64,000 nt of DNA from Ptychodera flava (Eukaryota; Hemichordata; Enteropneusta; Ptychoderidae), in NCBI RefSeq assembly GCF_041260155.1, contig NC_091930.1:41343096-41407095 (forward strand), written 5' to 3'. Below are positions 36,701 through 47,560 of this stretch, piece after piece. The notes under the pieces were generated by a model that ran no database searches, was not told the DNA's origin, and saw nothing but the letters and a program-made list of their open reading frames with translations. The translations under genes and the position numbers were made by a program. Numbering within the stretch: the first letter of the stretch is position 1; every line of letters begins with the position of its first letter.

Positions 36701-38532
36701 CTTCAATATTTATTGTTTTTCCGGAGCCGGCTATAATAATAACTAAGAGGAGGTTTTACTGGATAATAACTATTTGTAAAATATTAAGCAATAAATAATT
36801 ATTTAATTGCACGCGACCTGTTTGCAAAATGCTTTGCAGTTGGCAAAACACGAGAAATATTTTGTTAAAAGTAAGCAATTACTAAAATATTTGAAAGCAG
36901 TGATAATTACCTGAATCAAAAGCTAAAATATTCAGAAAAGTGTCACTGTTTTTTCAAAAATGAAAAAATAGAGTCTTAGAAAAAAAAAACTATAAAAAAA
37001 ATTTTGACACCCTTTGTGAAAATACCAACTTTATTTGCAGCCAACAGATTGGTAATCTGTGGTACATTATGTAATATTGCTGTTTATCCTATAAATAAAT
37101 TGCTGTCACAGTGGCTGTATCAAACACCATATACGCCAAAAAAAAACAAACGTACTAATTTTGTGTCACACAACGGATTGTTGTTCAAGATTGACACAAA
37201 TTTGTAATGCCGCAATTGCCTCGTATATTTTATATCAATCGGACACGACAATATAGGGCAGGACGTGACCTGCCAAAGTGTTCTATGAGTATCACTCTCT
37301 GCATATATCCTACGGCTGAAAAGTTATATGACTAACGTAGGCTTTTTCACTACCCTAACTCGCTCAGCATCACGGAACCGGTAAAAGAACTATTGTTGAG
37401 AATGAAGACATTTGAAAAGGGCATATTTTATTTGCAGGAGTTAATTTTTGTGATTTTGAATATTTAAAACTTATAATAATCAAACTCTCAAATGTTGCAA
37501 TTCTTTTCTGAAACTCCTTACAAGGCTTTTAGGGTGAGCAAAATTGTCACAGTATTGGTTTTTCGAAAATCGGAAATGTTATCTTCCAATACTGTCTACA
37601 CATTGATGGCGGCCATTTTGAGGAAAATCGGTAAATATTGGCTTATATGTTTCGCAAGATAATTTTAAACTCTTACACCGTAACCTTTAGTTTTGGTCTT
37701 GATTTGATGAGAGTATATCTGAAACTTTCAATCTGAACGATTGGACAAGCGTTTACCCTTTCGTTTTGGAGGTGGATATTAATCGTAGTACGGTGATTTT
37801 TTTCTTAATATGAGCAAGAGCGTGCATCTTCGAACTACTTTCATTTCGCTAGCTATACGAAATTGATATCCACATAGTCCCGTTTGTAAAAAAACTGCCC
37901 TAGACTCGAATTCTTTCTTCCCATTTTGCTGTACAAGGTGCAGTGAACCTGGCGACATCTGTTGATTGCGATGCCTGAAGCGATTAAAAATGTTAAAAAC
38001 ATTATTGATCCGTCGCTGCTGGTTCTGACAGGTTGTAAATTAATTAAAAGAGTATATCATTAAAGAGACTGCTATCCGTTACGCAGCTTACACACGAGGC
38101 CCCTTATGTGAGCTGTAAAATGTTATATGCATTTTAGATTTTAGCTTTTGAATATGTTGTCCGAAATGGAATGTTTTTTGAGTAAATATACGTGTAGGTG
38201 TGTTTGAAGTAAGAATAATATATATCCAGGGGAATGAAAAAAAATAAAATAAAATTATTGGCATATTTCAAAAATTGCTCAAGTTCTTATTTGTAATTTT
38301 ATGTTAGTTTTGTTTTTTTTTGGTTTCCGATCGAGGTTTTGAGTCCTTGGGGGTTGCTGTCAGTGAAAAAGTGCAAAGTGCCAAATTTGTTCACTGTCCT
38401 TTAAAATATGTACGGTGAAATATAAACGTTGCATGAGCTACTTAAATGAAATGCTATAGCTGCTTCGTAACTTCGCTCACCTCTGGTTCCATTACTATCT
38501 TCACTGTTTTTCTGATTTGCAGACCTATCCAT
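27952..38532 (-). CDS. Coiled-coil pseudokinase gene 1 (16 exons, about 738 aa)
   Basis: On the - strand, exons from start to stop are 38532-38481, 35458-35285, 35152-34901, 34662-34438, 32762-32712, 32205-32036, 31796-31587, 31066-30881, 30623-30529, 30086-29967, 29911-29802, 29499-29288, 28961-28828, 28647-28598, 28175-28083 and 28031-27952. Nearly all junctions have good GT-AG borders and agreeing phases. The product has N-terminal alpha/beta domains (residues 18-234), a coiled coil (235-440), a linker and a C-terminal kinase fold (about 473-738). The kinase part is homologous to gene 2. Exons 6, 9 and 10 are each one base short of the phase needed, each at a short homopolymer. The catalytic residues are absent. 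It is probably a signalling adaptor or switch in the cytosol, by analogy with other coiled-coil pseudokinases. I could not assign a named orthologue. Confidence 0.75.
29114..29151. repeat. Hairpin in an intron of gene 1
   Basis: CTGTGATGGCAT (29114-29125) and its exact complement (29140-29151) flank a 14-base loop, between exons 12 and 13. Confidence 0.5.
30273..30414. mobile_element. Foldback MITE in an intron of gene 1
   Basis: Two arms of about 60 bp (left 30273-30335, right 30349-30414) are inverted copies containing CCCATAATGGACG and AAGCAAACTTTG, around a spacer of about 13 bp. It lies between exons 9 and 10. The flanks do not give a clear target duplication. Confidence 0.6.
30529..32762 (-). 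CDS. Gene 1, exons 5-9: coiled coil and linker
   Basis: Exons 32762-32712, 32205-32036, 31796-31587 and 31066-30881 encode about 200 residues rich in E, K, Q and L with heptad spacing (for example LEEERGELQKDKKQLEDQV and ECLELETKLKEEKQKVKAME). Exon 30623-30529 is a shorter, less helical linker before the kinase fold. All internal junctions are phase 1. Exon 6 needs one more base near 32085 (G run) and exon 9 one more at its donor (G run) to keep frame. Coiled coils of this length usually mediate self-association. Confidence 0.7.
30639..30701. repeat. (ATCA)n microsatellite
   Basis: A clean tetranucleotide run of about 60 bp, immediately upstream of the exon 9 acceptor (about 15 bp away on the - strand). 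Confidence 0.9.
34193..34403. repeat. Compound (GTAC)n-(CATA)n microsatellite
   Basis: GTAC repeats (34193-34252) change to CATA repeats (to 34403) in the intron after exon 4 of gene 1. The GTAC block is self-complementary. Open frames reading repeated MYVC here are artefacts of the repeat. Confidence 0.9.
34438..38532 (-). CDS. Gene 1, exons 1-4: N-terminal alpha/beta domains
   Basis: Exon 1 (38532-38481) gives MDRSANQKNSEDSNGTR and a consensus donor (gtgagc). Exon 2 follows after a 3-kb intron. Residues 25-95 alternate strand-helix-strand (NSIQLRFRNADSYKQVMDTL, then IKGIEYIYREDKSVILQCQT), resembling the ferredoxin-like TRADD-N fold; that match is by eye and uncertain. Residues 96-160 form a second alpha/beta unit (SLLFMWLTEDLSDEQILKML, then TSVIATYSH) with a counterpart in gene 2 exon 2. 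Exon 4 leads towards the coiled coil. A 160-bp foldback lies in intron 1. Confidence 0.65.
35529..35688. mobile_element. 160-bp foldback MITE in intron 1 of gene 1
   Basis: The terminal arms CCTCGGAGGGCACTCT (35529-35544) and AGAGCGCCCTCCGAGG (35673-35688) are complementary with one mismatch. A second inverted pair lies inside (GGATACGGTGTATTCTG against CAGAGTACACTGTATACC), so the whole element can fold. Confidence 0.55.
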
Positions 38533-38630
38533 GTCCCCTGAAAAAGCACTGCGTCATTCAAAACTGGTCTGCCGCTCTCAGGCGCTACTGATCGTTTGTA
38601 TGTTATGGCGGCTTTTGGTTGGTTCATAAC

Positions 38631-38669
38631 TGTCACGTGACACATTGATAAAGACCATGATATAAATAG
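38631..38669 (-). promoter_or_regulatory. Candidate promoter elements of gene 1: E-box palindrome and TATA-like box
   Basis: TGTCACGTGACA (38631-38642) is a perfect 12-bp palindrome with a CACGTG E-box core of the USF/MITF/TFEB type. It lies about 100 bases upstream of the gene 1 start codon. A TATA-like CTATTTATA lies further upstream at about 38661-38669. Neither the transcription start nor factor binding can be seen. Confidence 0.35.
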
Positions 38670-39047
38670 CATGGGAAACAATAAAAAAGATCAGCTGTTC
38701 GCTACATGAATTTGTCTTCAGAAAACAAGATATATTCATATTTTCTTGTTTTTTTATCAGAAGCTCGAACTAAATTTTTAACAGAGTTTTTTGAGGCTTT
38801 TTTGTTTATTTTTTGTTTCCGTTAAAAAATTTCAGAAAATTGGAATAGCGTTTATCGTGTTCAATATCTTTTTATAAAATGTTGGCTTTCATGAAATGCT
38901 TAAGAATTTGCAACCCTTATAAGAAGGAAGATAACGTTGGCGGATGCTCTAACACGAAAATAGCAATATTTTCCTTTTAACAATTTTTTTTCGCCATTTC
39001 TCCCTGAGTTGTTGGTAAATATTTTCAGGGCGGGATAATCGAACGTA

Positions 39048-39050
<3 letters not shown>

Positions 39051-39095
<45 letters not shown>
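39051..39095. repeat. (TC)n microsatellite
   Basis: A TC run of about 45 bp, 240 bp left of the LTR retrotransposon. Confidence 0.9.
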
Positions 39096-39098
<3 letters not shown>

Positions 39099-39332
39099 CA
39101 CGCACAACCTTACACACTATGATAAACAAATAATCAGAACACCTGCTCATGTCGTCAGGGTTAGTGCGATTAGTTTTTGCAGAATTATTTAACATTAATA
39201 TTTGATTTAAAAAGAAAAATCATGAAAATAGCTTTTTAACTGTATATTTACTTGACTTATCGGTAAGTGTACCCGTGCTGCAATGTATTTGTATATTTTC
39301 CCCAAGTAAGCGAATTTTGACTTGATGACTTT

Positions 39333-39901
39333 TGTTATGTAGGTCATTCCCCCCACACTCATCATGACCTGAGTTCAATTAGTCTAGAACATTCTCAAGG
39401 TCACTGCCCTTGATGACCTCACAACCTTGAATTCAATTAGTCATGTTTGGAATGTTCTGGAAAGTTGATTAGTTGTGTAAGGGAGATAATTTTAGAACAG
39501 TAATTAGCATGTCAATAAAAGTTCTAGATTGTTCTTATATGCCTTTATAAAAGGGACGTGCTCAGCTTCCAGTCAGACTTTTGGGATCGTGTCTCTTGTG
39601 TGTTACTAAACTCCAGCAGTAGTCATTCTCAAGACTTTTCAAGACCTTCACTGCCAACGCTGGATTTATACTGGGACTTTGTGCAGCTTCAAGCCTGCAA
39701 GCCAAAGGACTGTTCATTCATCCGACTGACTGTTACAACTCTGAGACTGGAGCTTTGCCGTCCAGCTGAGATAAGTAGTCTGTACACTTTTAAAGCTTGT
39801 ACTCTGTCCCTAACTAGCAATTAGTTTTGTTTTCGTAATAAATTTTGTTTAAACGGAAACTGCTGAGTTCACCCTTTTGTTCGTTTTCTCTGCACGTAAC
39901 A
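39333..39901 (+). repeat. 5' LTR
   Basis: It begins TGTTATG and ends CGTAACA, the usual TG...CA ends with a 5-bp inverted repeat. A TATAAAAG box lies near 39546 and an AATAAA signal near 39837, giving a plausible U3-R-U5 layout. It matches the LTR at 45030-45598. Confidence 0.95.
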
Positions 39902-39905
39902 AAAT

Positions 39906-39923
39906 TGGGGGCTCGTCCGGGAT
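39906..39923 (+). promoter_or_regulatory. Primer-binding site, tRNA-Pro type
   Basis: TGGGGGCTCGTCCGGGAT starts four bases past the 5' LTR. It equals the 18-base tRNA-Pro primer site known from murine leukaemia virus, so minus-strand synthesis is probably primed by tRNA-Pro. Confidence 0.9.
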
Positions 39924-40006
39924 ACGAATATTTTGAGCCGTTTGACAACATTTTGCCTGCCTTTTTCAAAAACTACTGTATACTGTGAACTCAGCGAAAT
40001 TCAATC

Positions 40007-41850
40007 ATGGCGGAATTCAAGCCAGACGAATTTATGGATGACCTTGATCAGGACACATTTAATTCCCTCAGAAAAGACAACCTCATAGCACTGGCAAATT
40101 TCCTTAAAGTAGAAGTCAAAAGATCTATGCGCAAGCGAGAAATTCAATTCAAGATTGCAAAACATTTAGTTAATTCTGGCCATTTTGAAGAGTCTGCCTT
40201 AAAAGATTATGAGCCTGAGTCTTCCTTCGAACTCAAAAAATTAGAATTAGAAATTCAGGCAGATTTGGAGCTTAAAAAATTGGCATTAGAAAAAGAAAAA
40301 ATACAAATGCAATTACAAATGAAAGAAAAAGAATTGCAAATGGAAGAAAGACAGAAAGAAAAAGAAAGGCAGGAAAGATTAGAAATGGAAGAAAGACAGA
40401 AAGAGAGGGAATTGGAAATGAAAGAAAAAGAATTGCAAATGGAAGAAAGACAAAGGGAGAAAGAAAGAGAGGAAAAAGAAAAGGAAAGAGAATTAGCTGA
40501 ACACCGACTGCAGTTAGAAATGAGACGTTTAGAGCTTGGAAAGTCAGGAAAATTCTTCCCTTCAGGCAATTTTGACATCACTAAGCATTTCAGGTTAGTT
40601 CCCCCTTTTCAAGAAAAGGATGTTGATAAATATTTTCTCCATTTTGAGAAAATTGCTCAGAGTCTGAATTGGCCTAAGGAGTCCTGGTCTATGCTTTTGC
40701 AGAGTGCTTTGGTGGGTAAAGCCAGAGAAATTTACATTCAGTTGTCAGTAGAGCAGGCTTCAGATTATGATTCTGTGAAGGAATTAATTCTCAAGGGTTA
40801 TGAGTTGGTGCCTGAAGCTTACCGTCAGAAATTTAGGGATTGTGAGAAGGTGAAAGATCAAACTTACGTTGAATTTGCTCGAACAAAAGAACAACTGTTT
40901 GATCGTTGGTGTTCTTCGGAAAAGGTCAGTCAGAATTATGACAAATTACGACAACTTGTTTTGATTGAGGAATTTAAAAGGTGCATCCGGAGTGACATCA
41001 AGACGTTTATCAATGAACAAAAGGCAGATACATTAGAGGTTGCTGCACGTTTGGCCGATGATTATTCATTGACCCACAAATCTTCATTTCTCAGCAAACC
41101 ATCCCAGTCCTTTTCATACAGAAACAATGCAGGTAAATTTAACTCCTCCTTTTCATCCAAGAAGTTTTTAAAGGACAGTAGAAAATCAAATGACAACAGT
41201 TCACAGAGTTCAAGTAACACATCATCAGATCCCAAGTCTCAATCTCCTTCTGACAAACAGTTTGGTACACTTTCTTGTAATTATTGTAAGAAAGACGGCC
41301 ATTTAATGTCAGATTGTTTCAAATTGAAAAGAAAACGTGAAGGTCAAAGTGGTCAAAGTGGATCTAAGCCCACCGGCTTTATTTCTTCATCAACTCAATT
41401 AGAGTCTAATAATGTGTGCAACACATTTTCTGAGGTTAAACCCCTCTCATCCCCAATTAATGAGGTCAAGGTCAATTCTTCTCAAGATAGCATTATGGGT
41501 ATTTTCGAACCATTTATTCATGATGGTTTTATATCACTTTCTAGTGATTTCTCTTCCGCTACCCCTGTCAAAATTTTAAGAGATACCGGGGCTTCCCAGT
41601 CTCTTTTGTTGGCAGATACCCTGCCGTTTTCTGAAAAGTCATTTTCAGGTTCTAAAGTTCTTATTAAGGGGGTAGATTGCAATGACTTTATTCCTGTTCC
41701 TCTCCATAATGTCTATTTGTCTTCGGACTTTGTTTCTGGACCTGTGACTTTAGGTATTAGGCCTTTTTTGCCTTTTGAAGGGATTCACCTTCTTCTTGGA
41801 AACGACCTTGCTGGGGACAAGGTCATCACTAATCCACTTGTGACTGATAA
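40007..41850 (+). other. Gag and protease region of the Gypsy element
   Basis: A long highly charged coiled-coil segment (about 40245-40560, repeats rich in E, K, R and Q) precedes the capsid-like part. A single CCHC zinc knuckle, CNYCKKDGHLMSDC, lies at 41276-41317. The aspartic protease motif DTGAS lies at about 41582-41596. Gag and protease are in one stretch. Confidence 0.85.
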
Positions 41851-42289
41851 TCCTAGTTTAGATCAGGATCCAGAGCCAATTGAACAAGAGATACCCGATT
41901 TATTTCCTTCATGTGCCATTACTCGAGCCATGTCAAAGAAAACTTCCGAGAATCAAAATACTCTCAAAATAATGTCACAGATGTTGACTTAAATGACACC
42001 TTTCTCAGTCAGGTGTTTGACACGGAGCATTCCGTTATCCCTCGGGATTTGAAACTTCCAGTAAAACTTCTGCTGACCAAAGTCAGACATTTTCTAGATC
42101 AAATCTCATTGCAGAACAACACAAAGACCCAGATATTTTGTCTTTGTTTGACAGGGTAGATGATGAAGATAAAACTTCAGATAGCTCTGTTTCCTATTAT
42201 ACAAAGTCTGGTATTCTCATGCGTAAATGGAGACCTCCAGATGTCTTGGTTGATGACGACTGGGCTATAAAACATCAAATTGTGGTTCC

Positions 42290-43360
42290 AAAGCCCTATC
42301 GTGCTGAAATATTGCGCCTGGCCCATGAAACGCCCTGGGCTGGTCATTTGGGAGTAAGGAAAACTTATCATAAAATTCTCAGTCACTTTTATTGGCCTAA
42401 TCTCAGGCAGGATGTAACACATTTCTGTAAAACTTGTCACACATGTCAGATGGTAGGAAAGCCGAATCAGACCATTCCAAAGGCCCCTTTACAGCCAATT
42501 CCTGCATTTCAAGAACCATTTAGTAGGATTCTAATAGACTGTGTTGGGCCCTTACCAAAAACAAGATCAGGAAATGAGTACATGCTGACAATAATGTGTA
42601 CATCAACTCGGTTCCCAGAAGCCATACCACTGAGAAATATAAAGACAAAGACTATAGTGAGAGCTTTAGTCAAATTTTTCACTTTATTTGGCCTCCCTAA
42701 ATGTGTCCAGTCCGATCAAGGCTCCAACTTTATGTCTGGTATTTTTCAACAAGTAATGGATCAGCTAGGCATTAAACAGTATAGGTCATCCGCCTATCAT
42801 CCAGAAAGTCAGGGTGCTCTTGAGCGATTTCATCAAACTTTGAAAAACATGATTAGGACCTACTGTTTTGACACAGAGAAGCAGTGGGATGAAGGAATTC
42901 ATTTTTGCTCTTTGCTGTTAGAGAGTCAATTCAAGAGTCTCTTGGTTTTAGCCCATTTGAGCTTGTATTTGGACATACAGTCCGTGGCCCACTTAAGCTC
43001 GTTAAAGAGAAATTCCTATCAGACGATGATGATTGTCTGAATATTTTGCAATATGTGTCAGATTTTCGTACGAAACTCTCTAAAGCATGTGAATTAGCCA
43101 GAGAAAATCTTGAGTCATCTCAGCAGTCAATGAAAACCAAATATGATAAAAGCACCTCAAAACGGAAGTTTGAACCAGGTCAAAAAGTTCTTGTTCTACT
43201 TCCAATTCCTGGCAAACCACTCCATGCTCGTTACTTTGGGCCATACCTAATTGATAAGAAATTGAGTGATTTAAATTACATCATAATAACACCTGACAGG
43301 CGAAAACAAAAACAGCTATGTCACATAAATATGCTTAAGCCATATTTGGATAGGGATAAT
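42290..43360 (+). other. Integrase region of the Gypsy element
   Basis: The order is an HHCC zinc-binding domain (LAHETPWAGHLG to CKTCHTC), the DDE core (ILIDCVGPL, VQSDQGSNF, and the Glu in SQGALERFH) and a GPY/F module (FEPGQKVLVLLP, ARYFGPYLI). It stands upstream of reverse transcriptase, which defines the Gmr1 arrangement. Confidence 0.85.
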
Positions 43361-43639
43361 CCTACTATAACTCAGCCTGTCAGTGCAGTCAGTTCAAACC
43401 ATTATGAAGATAGTGATACTGAAACTGACTTGAGTGAAAATACTCTAAACTCAAAGCTGGGCTCGGTCAAGCTTCAGAACTCAGAAATCCTGGAGAAGCT
43501 GGAGTCTACAAAGTTGGCACACCTCCAGCCAGAACAACAACAACAGGTGAAAGAACTGCTCCACGAATATAAACACCTGTTTCAAGATGTTCCAACGAGG
43601 ACAAACGTCATCTATCACGACGTTGATGTTGGGGACAGT

Positions 43640-44895
43640 AAGCCTATAAAACAACATCCATACAGACTGAATCCAACAAAAGCGAAATATCTCCAGGAAG
43701 AAGTCAAATACCTGCTGGACAATGACTTTATTGAACCCAGTAAAAGTAACTGGAGTTCGCCGTGCATACTTGTTCCCAAATCAGATCACAGTTATCGTAT
43801 GTGCACGGACTTTAGGAAGGTCAACACTTTAACAAAGACAGACACTTTCCCAATCCCGAGGATTGATGACTGCATCGACCGAGTGGGAAAAGCCAAGTAT
43901 GTGACGAAATTTGACCTACTGAAGGGATTTTGGCAAGTCCCTCTGACGGATCGTGCTCGTGAAATATCCGCCTTTGTTACACCAGACGGATTGTTCCAGT
44001 ACAAGGTGATGCCATTCGGAATGAAGAACTCTCCGGCAACGTTCCAACGGATGATCAACGACGTCATATCCGGGCTAGACGGGTGTGCAGCCTACGTTGA
44101 CGACGTCGTCCTGTATAGTGACACCTGGGAGGAACACATCAAGCTCATGCGGAAGTTCTTTGAGAGACTGAGTAAAGCAATGTTGACTGTCAACCTTGCC
44201 AAATCTGAGTTTGGTTGGGCGAGGGTAACTTACCTCGGACATACTGTAGGACAGGGTGAGGTAAAACCTGTTGATGCTAAAATCAGTGCCATTTCAAGTT
44301 TTCCCATACCAAACTGCAAACGACAACTGATGCGCTTTCTCGGTATGGCTGGTTACTACAGAAAATTCTGTCCAAATTTCTCCACAATTACTGAGCCTTT
44401 GACTAACTTACTTAAAAAGAAAGTAAAGTTTGTTTGGTCAGAGCAATGCCAACATGCATTTGATACACTTAAAGCCATACTGCAAAGTGCTCCAGTGTTG
44501 TCTGCACCAGATTTCACTTTGCCATTCAAATTAGCTGTGGATGCTAGTGATACGGCTGCTGGTGCTGTTTTATTGCAAGAGGATAGTCATGGTATAGATC
44601 ATCCTGTTTGCTATTTTCACGCAAATTTAACAAATCCCAGAGAAACTACTCTACAATTGAAAAAGAGTGTTTATCTTTGATATTAGCTTTACAGCATTTT
44701 GAAGTTTATGTTACTTCTTCAAATCAGCCAATAGTGGTTTATATTGATCACAACCCTCTTGTTTTTCTGCAGAAATTTAAAGGCAAAAATCAGAGATTGC
44801 TAAGATGGAGTTTAATGTTACAGGAGTTTAATCTTGACATTAGACATATCAAAGGCAGAGACAATTTAATTGCAGACTGTCTCTCTCGTATTTAG
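43640..44895 (+). other. Reverse transcriptase and RNase H region of the Gypsy element
   Basis: Reverse transcriptase motifs occur in order: WSSPCILVPKSD, YRMCTDFRKVN, FDLLKGFWQVPL, MPFGMKNSPATFQR and the active-site YVDD at about 44093-44104. RNase H follows with FKLAVDASD, an IEKECL helix, the YIDHNPL strand and a DCLSR end. Confidence 0.9.
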
Positions 44896-45017
44896 AGTTT
44901 ATTGTTGTTCACTTTCAAGAAATTTTACTTTAGAGTAAAACAAATTTTGAGTACTTAAATCTTTTTCAAGATTACATTTGCAAAAGAAAGATTTTCTTTG
45001 AAAAATTTTCTTTTTTT

Positions 45018-45029
45018 GAAGAGGGGGTG
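45018..45029 (+). promoter_or_regulatory. Polypurine tract of the Gypsy element
   Basis: GAAGAGGGGGTG immediately precedes the 3' LTR, the expected plus-strand primer. Confidence 0.8.
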
Positions 45030-45598
45030 TGTTATGTAGGTCATTCCCCCACACTCATCATGACCTGAGTTCAATTAGTCTAGAACATTCTCAAGGTCAC
45101 TGCCCTTGATGACCTCACAACCTTGAATTCAATTAGTCATGTTGGAATGTTCTGGAAAGTTGATTAGTTGTGTAAGGGAGATAATTTTAGAACAGTAATT
45201 AGCATGTCAATAAAAGTTCTAGATTGTTCTTATATGCCTTTATAAAAGGGACGTGCTCAGCTTCCAGTCAGACTTTTGGGATCGTGTCTCTTGTGTGTTA
45301 CTAAACTCCAGCAGTAGTCATTCTCAAGACTTTTCAAGACCTTCACTGCCAACGCTGGATTTATACTGTGGACTTTGTGCAGCTTCAAGCCTGCAAGCCA
45401 AAGGACTGTTCATTCATCCGACTGACTGTTACAACTCTGAGACTGGAGCTTTGCCGTCCCAGCTGAGATAAGTAGTCTGTACACTTTTAAAGCTTGTACT
45501 CTGTCCCTAACTTAGCAATTAGTTTTGTTTTCGTAATAAATTTTGTTTAAACGGAAACTGCTGAGTTCACCCTTTGTTCGTTTTCTCTGCACGTAACA
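45030..45598 (+). repeat. 3' LTR
   Basis: This 569-bp copy of the 5' LTR has the same TGTTA/TAACA ends and is followed by the CTTT target duplication. Confidence 0.95.
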
Positions 45599-45602
45599 CT
45601 TT

Positions 45603-47560
45603 GCAAAACTAAAAGATCGACCCCCCAAAAACAAAGTAAAATAACAAAAAAAAAAAACCCCAAAAACTAAAAAACATGGGCGGGTGTTCTAGACAACAGT
45701 GAAGAGTTTAGATTGCAGATAGATAGATATTATTTTTATTCGTTATCATGTTTATTTTTTACGTGACAAAAACTTGAAAGAATAATGACGTCACTTAATG
45801 TTATTTTTACAGAGATTGGATTTTGACGACTGTAAATGCTGTGTTTAGCAAAGTAAACCAATTCATCATCTTTTTATTGTACGGATACAGATTTGACCCA
45901 ATGAACTTGTTCTTTCTTCGACCGATGCATGGGTAGTCTCTTTATCAATGGTTGGGCTTGATTCAAAGGTTTTTCTGCGATCCTGGTCTTCAATTTTTCG
46001 AAATCTAGACAATGAGAAATGCACATCATATACATTGTGTAAATGTAACATCTTTTGAACAAGCGATCGTCACGTTTTGACGTCCCTGCTGTGGTGATAT
46101 CTACGGGTTTTTTTAATTCTGGAAAACGGTCATAGATATTCTCTTAGTCAAGCTGCTTGTATATCTCCGAGTCGTTCTCAGCGTCTTTCTCGGCTTTTCT
46201 GCTATGTTGCTCTGTCTCTCATCAACGATGAATTGGCTAAAACAAGGAATGCCACTGCTACAAAACATGCTTGAAATGTGCCATACCTTCGATATCTTCT
46301 TGAAACTCAACGAAGACTGACATCGAATTCAAGTTGGCGTTTTGCATGTAAACGCCCTTCCTTCAAGATAGCGAACTATATTCTTGTGAGGAGTGTCAGG
46401 AGGCAATCTCATCAACATAAAGCGACGCTTGTCTAGCATTTTTATTTTTCTTCGATGTTTTCCTGGAAAAAACAAATATCGAGAGTGCATTCCTCATCAA
46501 CGAACTGAGAATGTTTCTTTCATCACTACTAAATCAAAATTAATTCTTCACTCGATAAGATAGAGGCTATCTGTCTTTTCGTCTGCCCCTCTCTCGCTCG
46601 CACACATGCACACATTTCACCTTAAACATCTCTTTCCTTTTATTGCTTCATGCATGCCCAACTAGCAAAAAAAATCAAACCGTTTACCAAGGTCTCTATA
46701 ATAAAAGCGGCACAAATGATTCTTTACCTAATAACATCAATGTGCTATAAATATGGAAAAAATATATATATGTACATATTTCACCCTGAACAAAATATCA
46801 CTAAAACGGAAATTTCAGTTAGTCGGCATCCCTCTTACTAGTTTGTGATTACGTTTTAAAATGTTGCCTTTAGAACGTATCTCTCATTTTGAAAATGTCA
46901 ATTTCATTACGTAGCTTCCTTAAAACGTAGACACGGTTTCTGAAAGGCTGCCGTACTAATAATGCTTATTATAATAAAAGTATGTTCCCAATTCTCACTA
47001 TATAACTGATCACCCCCATTTTCTCTCATAAAACTTCAGATGATTGAAACAAACATTCCCGCAGCAGAACACTTAATGTAATAAGGCTGTCATTTTTTCC
47101 TTGTAAAATACACGAAAGGTTTTCTTTCTTTCATTTGTAATTAAACACCATTGCCGAATTTAGTGAAATATACCGAGTTTGATACTCTGATGTGTCTATC
47201 TTAAAGCATGAGCCACGTAGCTCTATTGTGTTTTCTTGTTTTGATTCAGAAAGAATGTTTCCCCAAGTTTTTTGCTCGACAATACTGCTAAAAACTAGAA
47301 TCGTTCATGTGATTCAAATAAGCAACGTTGTTCCGATTAAAGTATACCTATGACATATAAGATTTGAGTATACACTTTATTTATTGGGTTATTTTTTATA
47401 CAAAAACCGTTCCGAATTTAAGAATAATTTACTGTTATGTTCGTGTCTTGTTATACACTTACCCTTCATAGGTGGGCCAACCATTTTGAATCAATTTTGC
47501 TCTCCTTTGATGACTGGTTTTTCGGTAGCTTTCGGCTGGACTGTACCCCAATGATTTATA
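45603..47560. other. Intergenic stretch, no feature seen
   Basis: AT-rich sequence with short open frames only. No supported exon, RNA gene or repeat boundary was recognised. Confidence 0.45.

Larger units (their letters stand above)
39333..45598 (+). mobile_element. Gmr1-type Ty3/Gypsy LTR retrotransposon, nearly whole
   Basis: Identical-length LTRs (569 bp each) enclose gag, protease, integrase, reverse transcriptase and RNase H, in that order on the + strand. Integrase ahead of reverse transcriptase is the Copia-like order that marks the Gmr1 group of Gypsy elements, known mainly from deuterostomes. A 4-bp duplication CTTT flanks it (39329-39332 and 45599-45602). The LTRs differ by only a handful of single-base length changes, so the insertion is recent. 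There is no envelope gene. It looks nearly whole, with about two or three interruptions in the pol region as sequenced. Confidence 0.92.

Noticed and set aside
39558-39824. 88-codon open frame in the LTR, with a relative at 45253
   Set aside because: It lies wholly within the LTR R/U5 region and is a chance frame in non-coding LTR sequence.
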